Shown piece after piece: positions 19,109-28,070 of a stretch of DNA of 64,000 bases. The position numbers and the translations under genes were made by a program. Source of the DNA: Pseudomonas asplenii (GTDB lineage: Bacteria; Pseudomonadota; Gammaproteobacteria; Pseudomonadales; Pseudomonadaceae); contig NZ_LT629777.1 of the NCBI RefSeq assembly GCF_900105475.1, positions 2,108,001-2,172,000 on the forward strand, given 5' to 3'. The first letter of the stretch is position 1. The number at the start of each line of letters is the position of its first letter. A model generated the notes under the pieces. That model had not been told where the DNA came from. It did no database searches and saw only the letters and a program-made list of their open reading frames with translations.

Positions 19109-19950
19109 GCGTCACCCCTTACCTGTGCGTCGGGTTGTTTGCAGATACGGTCGAGCATGATTGCCAGCAGTACGATCGCAAGACCTGCTTCGAAGCCCAG
19201 GGCGATATCGGCGGTGTTCAGTGCGTTGACCACGGGTTTGCCCAGACCGTCGGCACCCACCAGGGCGGCGATGACCACCATCGACAGCGACAGCATGATG
19301 CATTGGGTGATACCGGCAGCGATGCTCGGCATCGCATGGGGCAGTTCGATCCGCGACAGCAACTGGCGGCGCGAGCAGCCGAAGGCCTTGCCGGCGTCCA
19401 GCAGTTCCTGGGGGACATCCTGGATGCCCAGGTAGGTCAGGCGGATCGGCGCGGCGATGGCGAACACCACGGTGGAGATCAGACCGGGGACGACGCCCAG
19501 GCCGAAAAGGGTCAGGGTTGGAATGAGGTACACGAAGGTCGGTACGGTCTGCATCAGGTCGAGGACCGGACGCATCACGGTATAGAACATCGGCTTATGT
19601 GCGGCGACGATGCCCAGCGGCACACCGATAATCACGCAGACCAGGGTGGCGAACATCACCTGGGCGAGGGTTTCCATGGTTTCCTGCCAGTACCCCAGGT
19701 TGAGGATCAGCAGGAAGGAGGCGATCACGAAGGCGGTCAGGCCCCACTTGCGCTGGATCAGGTGGGCGATCAGTGCGATCAGCGCGATCAATGCCAGCGG
19801 ATTGAACCAGGCCAGCGCAAACGTCACGCCGTGGATCATCGTTTCCAGTGTCGAAGCGATCGCATCGAAGTAGTTGGCACCATGTTTGGTCAACCATTCG
19901 ACGAAGGCGGCGATGTACTGGCCCAGGGGAATCTTGTGTTCAGTCAGCAT
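19105..19950 (-). CDS. cbcW: Choline/betaine/carnitine ABC transporter permease CbcW
   Basis: About 281 aa integral membrane protein with the BPD_transp_1 EAA-like loop DVPQELLDAGKAFGCSRRQLLSRIELPHAMPSI. The N-terminal segment MLTEHKIPLGQYIAAFVEWLTKHG is the usual Pseudomonas start and is used here (19950). An in-frame ATG six codons earlier (19968) cannot be excluded because neither has a clear Shine-Dalgarno. It forms the membrane channel with CbcV, and the two overlap by 4 bp. Confidence 0.9.
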   Translation of the reverse strand: MLTEHKIPLGQYIAAFVEWLTKHGANYFDAIASTLETMIHGVTFALAWFNPLALIALIALIAHLIQRKWGLTAFVIASFLLILNLGYWQETMETLAQVMFATLVCVIIGVPLGIVAAHKPMFYTVMRPVLDLMQTVPTFVYLIPTLTLFGLGVVPGLISTVVFAIAAPIRLTYLGIQDVPQELLDAGKAFGCSRRQLLSRIELPHAMPSIAAGITQCIMLSLSMVVIAALVGADGLGKPVVNALNTADIALGFEAGLAIVLLAIMLDRICKQPDAQVRGDA

Positions 19951-20019
19951 GGTATCGAACGTCCACATGCAGGGAAATAAATGCCTTTCCGGGCGGGCGG
20001 ACCCGCCCGGAGTCGGCGG

Positions 20020-20967
20020 TTATTGCGCGAGCTTGGCTTTCACGGCTTCCAGGCCGGGTTTACCGTCAATGGTGGTCACGCCAGCCAGCCAGGTATCGAG
20101 TACCTGTGGGTTTTTCTGCAGCCAGGCCTTGGCTGCGGCTTCCGGTTTCATCTTGTCGTCGAGAATGTTGCCCATCAGCGAGCTTTCCATATCGACGGTG
20201 AATTCCAGGTTCTTCAGCAACTGGCCGACGTTGCTGCATTCCTGGACGTAGCCCTTGCGGGTGTTGGTCAAGACGGTGGCGGCACCGAAGTCCGGGCCGA
20301 AGAAGTCGTCGCCGCCGGTCAGGTACTGGATCTTGAAGCGCTTGTTCATCGGATGCGGCGCCCAACCGAGGAAGACCACGGCGGTGTCGCGTTTCTGGGC
20401 GCGGTCGACCTGCGAGAGCATACCCGCCTCGCTGGATTCGACCACCTTGAAGCCGGCGTCCTTGAGGCCGAAGGCGTTCTTGTCGATCATGCTCTGGATC
20501 AGGCGGTTGCCGTCGTTGCCCGGCTCGATGCCGTAGATCTTGCCGTCCAGCTCCTTCTTGAACTTGGCGATGTCGGCGAAGTCGTGCAGGCCCTTGTCAT
20601 ACAGCGCCTGGGGAACGGCGAGGGTGTACTTGGCGCCTTTGAGGTTGGTGCGCACGGTTTCCACGGTGCCGGCATCGCGGTAGGCCTTGATGTCGTTTTC
20701 CATGGTCGGCATCCAGTTGCCGAGGAACACGTCCATGTTCTTGCCGTCGGCCAGGGACTTGTAGGTCACGGGCACGGAAATCATCGTGGTCTTGGTCTTG
20801 TAGCCAAGGGCGTTGAGGACCACGCTGGTGGTCGCGGTGGTCGCGGTAATGTCGGTCCAGCCGACGTCGGAGAAGTTCACGGTACTGCACTGTGCCGGTT
20901 CGGCGGCCTGGGCCAGCATCGGGAGACTCAGCATGGCGGCCAACAACAACGAGGGGGAACCTTTCAT
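20020..20967 (-). CDS. cbcX: Choline-binding periplasmic protein CbcX
   Basis: 315 aa OpuAC-type binding protein with a Sec signal peptide (MKGSPSLLLAAMLSLPMLAQA, cut near residue 21). Trp residues of the quaternary-ammonium cage are likely among VGWTDI, LGNWMPTM and LGWAPHPMN, as in ChoX/ProX proteins. It is the first gene of cbcXWV, 69 bp before cbcW. The start at 20967 has TAGGAG about 10 bp upstream. It is divergent from sdaB; phased GTCGC elements lie in the shared upstream region. Confidence 0.93.
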   Translation of the reverse strand: MKGSPSLLLAAMLSLPMLAQAAEPAQCSTVNFSDVGWTDITATTATTSVVLNALGYKTKTTMISVPVTYKSLADGKNMDVFLGNWMPTMENDIKAYRDAGTVETVRTNLKGAKYTLAVPQALYDKGLHDFADIAKFKKELDGKIYGIEPGNDGNRLIQSMIDKNAFGLKDAGFKVVESSEAGMLSQVDRAQKRDTAVVFLGWAPHPMNKRFKIQYLTGGDDFFGPDFGAATVLTNTRKGYVQECSNVGQLLKNLEFTVDMESSLMGNILDDKMKPEAAAKAWLQKNPQVLDTWLAGVTTIDGKPGLEAVKAKLAQ

Positions 20968-21406
20968 CGGGGTGGACTCCTATCGGTTTCTTTTTGGCAG
21001 TGTCCAAGGGGACGATTGCACTTAATTGTTCTGTTGCGGTTGGAGGCGTCGAGGACAGCTCTACCCCGGTGCCTTGCAATCGAGTCGGGTTTGATCATGT
21101 ACCAGCCTGAAAATGTCGCCTACGGGGTGCGTCGTATCCAGTACAGGGGGGGTCGCATCCAGTGTCGATGAGGTCGCTTACAGACTTTTCAGCGGTTTTT
21201 TCTGTCACGTGAACGCAAAAAAGTGCTGAAAAAAGCCTGTCGGCGGCGTCTGGCGTTGTTGGACAAGATTGCGTCGGTGCGAGACGTCGAGGGCGGTTTC
21301 AAAAGGCTGATGATGTTTTCATTCCGACAGATCGCGCAGTCAGCGTAGCATCTGCGCCACCGGGCGCCTGGCCACCCGGAACCCGTATTCAGAGGACCTC
21401 GCAGTC
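20968..21406. promoter_or_regulatory. Divergent cbcX-sdaB control region
   Basis: 439 bp without a gene between cbcX (minus) and sdaB (plus). The only clear structure is the set of GTCGC direct repeats at 21115-21185. No terminator, REP or small ORF is convincing. Confidence 0.6.
21115..21185 (+). promoter_or_regulatory. Phased GTCGC direct repeats, candidate GbdR sites
   Basis: GTCGTATCCAGTA (21131), GTCGCATCCAGTG (21152) and GTCGCTTACAGAC (21173) are spaced exactly 21 bp apart, two DNA turns. A fourth copy, GTCGCCTACG, starts at 21115. Same-face direct half-sites are how AraC-family dimers bind. GbdR is encoded 2 kb away and is known in P. aeruginosa to activate cbcXWV and sdaB, so it is the obvious candidate; the assignment is inference. 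Confidence 0.5.
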
Positions 21407-22783
21407 ATGGCAATCAGTGTGTTTGACCTGTTCAAGATCGGCATCGGCCCTTCCAGCTCCCATACCGTGGGACCCATGCGGGCAGCGGCGTTGTTCGTAC
21501 AGGGGCTGCGCGAGCGTGGCCTGCTGGAGCAGGTCCGGCGGGTCGAGGTGCGGCTGTACGGCTCGCTGTCGGCCACCGGCATCGGCCACGGTAGCGACAC
21601 CGCCGTGATCATGGGGCTGATGGGCGAATGGCCGGACGCGATTGACCCGTCGCAGATCGGCTTGCGCATCGCCACCCTGCGTGAAACCGACACGCTGCTG
21701 CTCGACAATCGCCTGCCGGTGCCTTTTATCTGGTCGCGGGACATGCTGCTGCTCGAGGAGAACCTGCCATTCCACCCCAACGCCATGAGCCTGGTGGTCT
21801 TCGGTGATCACGGCGAGCTGCATCGCGACACCTACTATTCAGTGGGTGGCGGTTTTGTCGTCGACGAAGCGCAGGCGGCCAGTGGTGTCGCGGACATGGA
21901 CCGCACCGTGCTGCCTTATGAGTTCTCCAGTGCGGTCGAGCTGCTGGACTTGTGCCGCAAGCACAACCTGCGGGTGGCCGAGCTGATGATGGCCAACGAG
22001 CGAGTATGGCGTTCGGAGGACGAGATCCGCAGCGGGCTGATGAAACTCTGGCGGGCCATGCAGTCATGTGTCGAACAGGGCCTGCAGCACGAAGGCATCC
22101 TGCCTGGCGGGCTGAACGTACGGCGGCGGGCAGCCAAGCTGCACCGCAGCCTGCAGGAACTGAACAAGCCGAACGTGATCGGCTCGACCCTGAGCGCGAT
22201 GGAGTGGGTCAACCTGTTCGCCCTGGCCGTCAACGAAGAGAACGCCGCCGGCGGGCGGATGGTCACGGCACCGACCAATGGCGCGGCGGGGATCATTCCG
22301 GCGGTGCTGCACTACTTCATGAAATTCAGCGAGGCGGTGACCGACGCCAATGTCGTCGACTTCTTCCTCGGGGCGGCCTCGGTCGGCATCCTGTGCAAGA
22401 AGAATGCGTCGATCTCCGGTGCCGAAGTCGGCTGCCAGGGCGAGGTCGGCTCGGCTTGCGCGATGGCTGCTGCCGGTCTGGCCGAGATTCTTGGGGCGAC
22501 CCCCGAGCAATTGTGCAACGCCGCCGAAATCGGCCTTGAGCACAACCTCGGGCTGACCTGCGATCCGGTTGGCGGCCTGGTGCAGGTGCCGTGCATCGAG
22601 CGCAACGCGATTGCCGCGGTGAAGGCGATCAACGCGGCGCAGATGGCCCTGCGTGGCGACGGCCAGCATTTCATCTCCCTCGACCGGGTGATCCGCACCA
22701 TGCGTGATACGGGCGCCGACATGCATGACAAGTACAAGGAAACTTCGCGGGGTGGGTTGGCGGTCAGCACGGTGGAGTGCTGA
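21407..22783 (+). CDS. sdaB: L-serine ammonia-lyase SdaB (4Fe-4S)
   Basis: 458 aa single-chain L-serine dehydratase converting serine to pyruvate and ammonia. The N-terminal beta domain begins [21 protein letters not shown]. The C-terminal alpha domain carries the [4Fe-4S] Cys residues in [18 protein letters not shown] and [18 protein letters not shown]. It starts with ATG at 21407, with an AGAGG motif about 11 bp upstream. In this locus it disposes of serine made from glycine and C1 units released by betaine demethylation. It is divergent from cbcXWV. Confidence 0.94.
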   Translation: MAISVFDLFKIGIGPSSSHTVGPMRAAALFVQGLRERGLLEQVRRVEVRLYGSLSATGIGHGSDTAVIMGLMGEWPDAIDPSQIGLRIATLRETDTLLLDNRLPVPFIWSRDMLLLEENLPFHPNAMSLVVFGDHGELHRDTYYSVGGGFVVDEAQAASGVADMDRTVLPYEFSSAVELLDLCRKHNLRVAELMMANERVWRSEDEIRSGLMKLWRAMQSCVEQGLQHEGILPGGLNVRRRAAKLHRSLQELNKPNVIGSTLSAMEWVNLFALAVNEENAAGGRMVTAPTNGAAGIIPAVLHYFMKFSEAVTDANVVDFFLGAASVGILCKKNASISGAEVGCQGEVGSACAMAAAGLAEILGATPEQLCNAAEIGLEHNLGLTCDPVGGLVQVPCIERNAIAAVKAINAAQMALRGDGQHFISLDRVIRTMRDTGADMHDKYKETSRGGLAVSTVEC

Positions 22784-23207
22784 GAACCTCAAATACTGTG
22801 CACTAATCGCCCACACACCCTCCCATGCGCCACCTTTTGGCGCGTCGCAAACAGATAACCGAGCGTTGCCGCCCACTTCGTCGGCAACACCTCTCAAACC
22901 TCTTCTTCCGTACCTGCGGTGACACTCCCCCACGGCGCTCTCCAGCCCCGAAACACAAGTGCTACCGATCTGCTCAACTCCCGGGTGCAAGCCGTCTGCC
23001 GAAGATTTCCATGCGGATAACCCGTACTCCCTGCAAGGGCTATTCAGACACGCTGTCATGTCGTTTTCAGGAGTTATTGAATGCATATTCAAATTTAGGC
23101 ATGGCAATTGCTCTGTCAAAGCAAAGCGCCTTTTCCCACTTGGACAAGGGCAATAACAAGAGCCTCCGCCTGAGGCCATCACCCGCTTTGTGTGAGGAGA
23201 TATCGCG
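22784..23207. promoter_or_regulatory. sdaB-gbdR intergenic region
   Basis: 424 bp without a gene. It includes a short hairpin after sdaB (GCGCCA at 22827-22832 pairing with TGGCGC at 22838-22843, no U-tract) and an AT-richer stretch at about 23060-23110 that may hold the gbdR promoter. I see no clear operator. Confidence 0.4.
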
Positions 23208-24311
23208 ATGACGTCGTTCAACTCCGGGGCTCAGCCTCAGAACCGTGCGCCTCAGTCCATCGGCTTCCTGCTGTTGGATAATTTCACTCTCATTTCCCTG
23301 GCCTCCGCAGTCGAACCGCTGCGAATGGCCAACCAGTTGTCCGGTCGAGAGCTGTATCGCTGGACTACCCTGAGTGTCGACGGTGGACAGGTCTGGGCCA
23401 GCGACGGTCTGCAGATCACCCCTGACGCGGCGATGCACAAGGCCCCGGCGATGGACACCGTGATCGTCTGTGGCGGCATCGGTATCCAACGCACCGTCAC
23501 CCGCGAACACGTCTCCTGGTTACAGAGCCAGGCCCGCCAGTCCCGCCGCCTGGGTGCAGTGTGCACCGGCAGTTGGGCCCTGGCCTGCGCCGGTCTGCTC
23601 GACGGTTTCGATTGCAGCGTGCACTGGGAATGTCTGGCGGCGATGCAGGAAGCCTTCCCCCGGGTGGCCATGAGCACCCGGCTGTTCACCCTCGACCGCA
23701 ACCGCTTCACCAGTTCTGGCGGTACTGCGCCGCTGGACATGATGCTGCACCTGATCAGCCGTGATCACGGGCGTGAACTGTCGGCAGCGATCTCCGAGAT
23801 GTTCGTCTATGAGCGCATCCGCAACGAGCAGGATCACCAGCGTGTGCCGCTCAAGCACATGCTCGGCACCAACCAGCCGAAACTGCAGGAAATCGTCGCG
23901 CTGATGGAGGCCAACCTGGAAGAGCCGATCGACCTCGACGAGCTGGCGGTCTATGTTGCCGTATCCCGCCGGCAGCTGGAGCGACTGTTCCAGAAATACC
24001 TGCACTGCTCGCCGTCGCGCTACTACCTCAAGCTGCGGCTGATCCGTGCACGGCAACTGCTCAAGCAGACGCCGATGTCGATCATCGAGGTGGCCTCGGT
24101 CTGTGGCTTCGTCTCCACGCCGCACTTCTCCAAGTGCTACCGCGAGTACTTCGGCATTCCGCCGCGTGACGAGCGCGTCGGCTCCAACACCGCCCAGCAG
24201 GTGGCGATGATGCCGATCCCGCAGGCGCTGGTGCTGGCGCCGCTGTCCGGGCCGATGTCGGCACTGAGCCAGGCACGCAACGAGTCGACCTTTGCCAGTG
24301 TGCGTCTCTAA
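23208..24311 (+). CDS. gbdR: Transcriptional activator GbdR (GlxA/AraC family)
   Basis: 367 aa. An N-terminal DJ-1/PfpI-like domain (about 17-185, with the nucleophile-elbow-like Cys of GAVCTGSWALACAG) is followed by an AraC double helix-turn-helix (about 225-325, LDELAVYVAVSRRQLERLF...IIEVASVCGFVSTPHFSKCYREYFG). It starts with ATG behind GAGGAG at a spacing of 8. In P. aeruginosa GbdR senses glycine betaine and dimethylglycine and activates gbcAB, dgcAB, cbcXWV and sdaB, all of which have counterparts in this window. Confidence 0.93.
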   Translation: MTSFNSGAQPQNRAPQSIGFLLLDNFTLISLASAVEPLRMANQLSGRELYRWTTLSVDGGQVWASDGLQITPDAAMHKAPAMDTVIVCGGIGIQRTVTREHVSWLQSQARQSRRLGAVCTGSWALACAGLLDGFDCSVHWECLAAMQEAFPRVAMSTRLFTLDRNRFTSSGGTAPLDMMLHLISRDHGRELSAAISEMFVYERIRNEQDHQRVPLKHMLGTNQPKLQEIVALMEANLEEPIDLDELAVYVAVSRRQLERLFQKYLHCSPSRYYLKLRLIRARQLLKQTPMSIIEVASVCGFVSTPHFSKCYREYFGIPPRDERVGSNTAQQVAMMPIPQALVLAPLSGPMSALSQARNESTFASVRL

Positions 24312-24330
24312 CGATGGCGCGGCGTGCCCT

Positions 24331-24463
24331 CTGTGGCGAGCGAGCTTGCTCGTGCCCGGTCGCTTGGCGGGCGTAACCCGGAAAACGCCTGGTCCCTGAC
24401 AGGACGTGTTCTGCGGGGTTGGGACTGCCGTGCAGTCCAGCGTGGGCCACCCCCTCGCCACAA
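24331..24463. repeat. Degenerate REP-like doublet downstream of gbdR
   Basis: CTGTGGCGAGCGAGCTTGCT (then CG) at 24331-24352 has a shortened inverted partner, CTCGCCACAA, at 24454-24463. This is a third REP arm type (GCGAGCGAGCTTGCTCG) and it is partly decayed. Confidence 0.5.
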
Positions 24464-24604
24464 GGCGTCTTTAGAGAGGCTTTCCTGGGAGACGCTGTCT
24501 TAACTGCACCACACCCTCGGTTTCCTCGAAGCCGAAGGCGTTGTGGCAGTCATGCCTACTGGCCTGTGCCAGATTGGCCATGTTCTCATCAGAAGCAGGA
24601 CGGG

Positions 24605-24868
24605 TCAGGCGCGTCTTTGCTGCTGGTATTCGGCCAGGGCCGGCAGCAGTTGCTTGTCGATGGCCTGGCGCACGGCCGGCAGGATCGTCGCGCTGCTGGT
24701 GTACATGTCCTTGACCATCTTGCGCAGCGCATAGGCACGGGCATCGTCCAGGCCCCGTACCGCATGTTCGCACGCCTGTTCGGCGGTGACGCCGCCGGGT
24801 ACTTGCAGGCCGAGGGACTTGAGCTGGCCCAACAGGTCTTCCTGGTCAATCAGATCTGCGTACATCAT
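24605..24868 (-). CDS. Conserved-looking hypothetical protein, 87 aa
   Basis: Not assigned to a characterised family. The start is a double ATG at 24868/24865 (MMYADLIDQEDLLGQLKSLG) with AGGA about 8 bp upstream; the frame extends to 24931 without support. The protein is soluble, Ala/Gln/Leu-rich and probably all helical. It has no signal peptide, no membrane segment, and a single Cys (EQACEHAV). It sits between gbdR and the gamma-butyrobetaine dioxygenase gene, so a link to carnitine/betaine metabolism is possible but not shown. Confidence 0.6.
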   Translation of the reverse strand: MMYADLIDQEDLLGQLKSLGLQVPGGVTAEQACEHAVRGLDDARAYALRKMVKDMYTSSATILPAVRQAIDKQLLPALAEYQQQRRA

Positions 24869-25182
24869 GGCGCTTTTCCTATTCAGGGCTGTTCGTGTCT
24901 CGATTCTGGTAGGCCATGGGAGTGTCGGCAAGGACAGATTGTCACGATGTCATGGATGCCTATGAACATGTCGTTTTCGGCAAAGTCGGGGCCCGGATGA
25001 ACCGGCAGACTGGCTTCCAGCTAGGTCAGTCGACGGTTTGGTCACCTTCTCGAAGCCACTGCTGAAGACACTCTCTCACCTCGATCCTGTCACGGCTTGA
25101 TCGGGGTTTTTTTTGCCTGTTTTTCTGCGGTGTATTCGGGTGGTTCCGCGTTATCGTTCTTCGTCGCATCGCCGTGAATGCG
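24869..25182. other. Intergenic stretch upstream of the 87-aa gene
   Basis: 314 bp without a convincing gene. A T-run on the plus strand at about 25107-25114 follows a poor 5-bp inverted repeat (CGATC...GATCG); I do not call it a terminator. Nothing else is visible. Confidence 0.4.
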
Positions 25183-26355
25183 TCAGGCCGGCCCGCGCTG
25201 CAACACCAGGATGCGCGACAGCAGTTCATCCCGGTCGACATAGCAGCCCTGGAAGTGTCGCGCGCCGCTGGCCGGGTCGAAGGCATTGCGCGCGTGCAGC
25301 GTGCGGCGGTTGTCGAAGCACCATAACTGGCCCGGATCGAGTCGCCGCACCACGCGAAAGCGCGCCTCGCGGGTCATGGCGATAAAGCGCCGGTAAGCGC
25401 CATACAACACCGGCATCTGCGCCTCGGGCGCATCGAACGGCCCACGCAGGAAGTTCGCCATGCGCACCTCGCTGACCTGGCCGAGTCTATCCAGCGCAAT
25501 CACCGGCGCCAGGCAGCGGTAGTCACTGTGGCGGTCCTTGTTGCGAAACTCCACGGGAATCTCACTCAGTGCCCGGAAGGCTGGCGGATCTTCCCGGCGC
25601 AGCGCCTCGGCGATCGCGAAACCGTCGACAAAGATGCTTTCGCCACCCACGGCATCGTTGACCAGGCAATGCAGGAACTGCAGCCCCGGTTGCAGTTCGC
25701 GGGTCGGCAGGTCGGTGTGCAGCGGCAGGTTGAAGGCGGTGTAGGCGTTGCTGTCGGCGTCGGCCTTGGACTGCACGTTGAACAGTACGCCGAAGTTGGT
25801 CTGGCGGATGAACGAGATGAGCTTGGCCACCTCCGCCAGTGCACCGGGTTCGGTGGGTACGCCACGCACCTGGGTCAAGCCGACGTCGCGCAGGGCCAGC
25901 AGCCATTGCAGCAGTACTTGCGGGTCAGCCTTGAGGTCGGCGTAATCGAATGTCGGCAGTTCCAGGGCACTGTCCCACACGCGGCTTTTCGGCCTGCCGG
26001 CCTGGCGTTCGGCACGTGAGGCGCCATCGTAGGCGTGGGCCCGCAGCCAGCCCGGATCGAAGCGGCTGGCATGGCCATCCTGCCAATCGATGCACAGGCA
26101 GCCTGATTCGTCGATACGCGCGGCCGTCGGTGCCAGGTCCTCGGACACATCGACGATCTCCAGCAACTGCTCGCGGGTCACCGTATACACGCACTGCGGA
26201 CACGGGCAGTTGTCCCGCAGCCAGGGGTGATGAAATGGACTGATCCGGCCATCGGCCCAGCTCACCCGAACCTGGTCCGCCAGCAGTTGCACGGTTGTCA
26301 GGGCGCTGATCAGGGGATAATGGCGGAAGTCGGCAAACGCGGCGACGGTGTTCAC
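25183..26355 (-). CDS. gamma-Butyrobetaine dioxygenase (Fe(II)/2-oxoglutarate)
   Basis: 390 aa, BBOX1/GBBH family. It hydroxylates gamma-butyrobetaine at C3 to L-carnitine using 2-oxoglutarate and O2. The N-terminal DUF971-like zinc domain (about 20-105) has the CxCxxC group in RDNCPCPQCVYT. The TauD-like domain has the HxD iron ligands in LPLHTDLP and the distal His in RRTLHARNAF or the following GARHFQG. It starts with GTG at 26355 behind AAGGGG at a spacing of 8. It lies 23 bp after cdhB on the same strand, linking butyrobetaine to the carnitine genes. Confidence 0.9.
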   Translation of the reverse strand: MNTVAAFADFRHYPLISALTTVQLLADQVRVSWADGRISPFHHPWLRDNCPCPQCVYTVTREQLLEIVDVSEDLAPTAARIDESGCLCIDWQDGHASRFDPGWLRAHAYDGASRAERQAGRPKSRVWDSALELPTFDYADLKADPQVLLQWLLALRDVGLTQVRGVPTEPGALAEVAKLISFIRQTNFGVLFNVQSKADADSNAYTAFNLPLHTDLPTRELQPGLQFLHCLVNDAVGGESIFVDGFAIAEALRREDPPAFRALSEIPVEFRNKDRHSDYRCLAPVIALDRLGQVSEVRMANFLRGPFDAPEAQMPVLYGAYRRFIAMTREARFRVVRRLDPGQLWCFDNRRTLHARNAFDPASGARHFQGCYVDRDELLSRILVLQRGPA

Positions 26356-26378
26356 GGTGAGCCCCTTTTCGGTTGTGG

Positions 26379-26855
26379 TTATTTTTTTTCCTGTAGCCCG
26401 ATCACCCGGCCGATGTACTCCGGGGGTGGCAGTTCGCGCTGTTCATCGAGCAGGCTCTGCAGGCGTTCCAGCACGGCCTCGCTGAACGGTGCCGAGCGTG
26501 GTCCGGCAAGGTCGACGTGGAGCAGCATCTGCTCGTTGCCGGCCAGTTCCTTGTCGCCGCCGACCAGGTGCAGGCTGTGGTAGAGGTGCAGGCGCTTGGC
26601 GTCGTGGGCGATGATCCGGGTGTGCACCTCGACCTGGGCGCCGAGCTTCACCTCGTGCAGGTAGTTCAGGTGCAGTTCCAGGGTGAACAGCGAACTGCCG
26701 GTGGCTTCGCGGTTGTCGCTGTCGAGGCCCAGGCGGTCCATCAGCGCGTCGGTGGCGTAGCTGAAGATCAGCAGGTAGAAGGCGTCGCGCAAGTGGCCGT
26801 TGTAGTCGACCCAGTCCGGGAGGACGGGGGTCGTGTAGGTGGTGAGGTGGGACAT
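26379..26855 (-). CDS. cdhB: Betainyl-CoA thioesterase CdhB (hotdog fold)
   Basis: 158 aa hotdog thioesterase of the 4-hydroxybenzoyl-CoA thioesterase type, with the catalytic block LPDWVDYNGHLRDAFY (Asp in DYNGH). In Pseudomonas carnitine degradation it releases glycine betaine from the betainyl-CoA made by CdhC. It starts with ATG at 26855 (GGGAG upstream). It lies between cdhA and the dioxygenase gene on the same strand. Confidence 0.85.
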   Translation of the reverse strand: MSHLTTYTTPVLPDWVDYNGHLRDAFYLLIFSYATDALMDRLGLDSDNREATGSSLFTLELHLNYLHEVKLGAQVEVHTRIIAHDAKRLHLYHSLHLVGGDKELAGNEQMLLHVDLAGPRSAPFSEAVLERLQSLLDEQRELPPPEYIGRVIGLQEKK

Positions 26856-26908
26856 CAGGAAGGCTCCCGAGGGTGGTTGGATCGAAGAGGGAGTGTGTCA
26901 GGGCGGTA

Positions 26909-26934
26909 CTCTTCGCGGGCTCGCCCGCGAAGAG
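26909..26934. other. Short perfect hairpin between cdhA and cdhB
   Basis: An 11-bp stem, CTCTTCGCGGG (26909-26919) with CCCGCGAAGAG (26924-26934), loop CTCG. It is built from the core of the GGCTTGCCCGCGAA REP arm and may be a collapsed REP. It is located inside the presumed cdh operon. Confidence 0.5.
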
Positions 26935-26956
26935 GGCCTCCTGAGCGCAACTGAAC

Positions 26957-27922
26957 TTACTCGCTGAAACTCATGCCATGTTTGGCCTTGGTGTTCTTCA
27001 CCGCCTCCAGTACCGCCAGCAGACAATCATCACGATAGCGCTCCAGCGCCGAAATGCTGTGGCTGCCCAACTGCTCTTGGGTGCCCTCGACCACATCGTC
27101 GATCAGCTTGTCGGTCAGCTCCGGCGCCGGCAGGTAGGTCCACGGCAGTTGTAGCGCCGGGCCGAACTGAGCCATGAAGTGGCGCATGCCGGCGTCACCA
27201 CCGGCCAGGGTGTAGGTGAGAAAGGTGCCCATGAAGGACCAGCGCAGCCCGGCGCCGAAACGGATCGCATCGTCGATTTCGCCGGTGCTGGCGACACCGT
27301 CGTTGACCAGGTGTAGCGCCTCGCGCCACAGCGCTTCGAGCAGGCGGTCGGCGATGAAACCCGGGACTTCCTTGCGTACGTGCAATGGACGCATGCCCAG
27401 CGATTCATAGACCTTGATCGCCGCCTGCACGGCTTCGGGGGCGGTCTGCTTGCCGCCGACCACTTCCACCAGCGGCAGCAGGTACACCGGGTTGAACGGA
27501 TGGCCGACCACGCAGCGTTCCGGGTGGGTGGCACCTTCGTAGAACTCGCTGGGCAGCAGACCCGAGGTGCTGGAGCCGATCAGCGCGTCAGGCTTGGCCG
27601 CAGCACTGATCCTGGCATGCAGTTCGAGTTTCAGTTCCAGGCGTTCCGGGGCGCTTTCCTGGATGAAGTCGGCGTCTTTCACGCACGCCTCGATGGTATC
27701 GACGAAGCGCAGTCGGTCCTGCGAGGCTCCGGGGGCCAGGCCCTGTTTTTCCAGGGCGCCCCAGGCGTTGGCGATGCGCTTGCGCAGGGCAGCCTCGGCA
27801 CCGGGCGCCGGGTCCCAGGCGATCACGTCGAGTCCGTGGGCGAGGGCGCGGGCGACCCAGCCGCTGCCGATGACACCGCTGCCGAGGGCGGCGAAGGTTT
27901 TGATGTCGGTGATAAAGCTCAT
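26957..27922 (-). CDS. cdhA: L-carnitine dehydrogenase CdhA
   Basis: 321 aa, 3-hydroxyacyl-CoA-dehydrogenase-like. It oxidises carnitine to 3-dehydrocarnitine with NAD+. The Rossmann motif [21 protein letters not shown] starts at about residue 9; the C-terminal helical domain contains [22 protein letters not shown]. The start [10 protein letters not shown] at 27922 has AGGAA at a spacing of 7; the open frame to 28003 runs into a REPIN and is rejected. It is the first enzyme of carnitine breakdown, followed by cdhB. Confidence 0.92.
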   Translation of the reverse strand: MSFITDIKTFAALGSGVIGSGWVARALAHGLDVIAWDPAPGAEAALRKRIANAWGALEKQGLAPGASQDRLRFVDTIEACVKDADFIQESAPERLELKLELHARISAAAKPDALIGSSTSGLLPSEFYEGATHPERCVVGHPFNPVYLLPLVEVVGGKQTAPEAVQAAIKVYESLGMRPLHVRKEVPGFIADRLLEALWREALHLVNDGVASTGEIDDAIRFGAGLRWSFMGTFLTYTLAGGDAGMRHFMAQFGPALQLPWTYLPAPELTDKLIDDVVEGTQEQLGSHSISALERYRDDCLLAVLEAVKNTKAKHGMSFSE

Positions 27923-27954
27923 GACGAATTCCTGAAGAAGTACGCGGTTACTCA

Positions 27955-28049
27955 TGGGGAGCCGGCTTGCTGGCGATCCGCAGAAGGCGGCCATCCCATA
28001 CATCGAGGGTGTTCATGTGGCCGCTATCGTCAGCAAGCCGGCTCCCACG
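27955..28049. repeat. REPIN, GGGAGCCGGCTTGCTGGCGAT type
   Basis: The left arm at about 27956-27980 (GGGGAGCCGGCTTGCTGGCG) pairs with a right arm at 28021-28049 that ends GTCAGCAAGCCGGCTCCCAC. It lies between cdhC and cdhA, which share a strand and are probably co-transcribed. Confidence 0.8.
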
Positions 28050-28070
28050 GTTACAGTTGAATTCGGTGGC

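Noticed and set aside
25090..25120. Terminator with T-run downstream of the dioxygenase gene
   Set aside because: The T-run is on the plus strand, whereas the nearby gene is on the minus strand, and the stem is only 5 bp.
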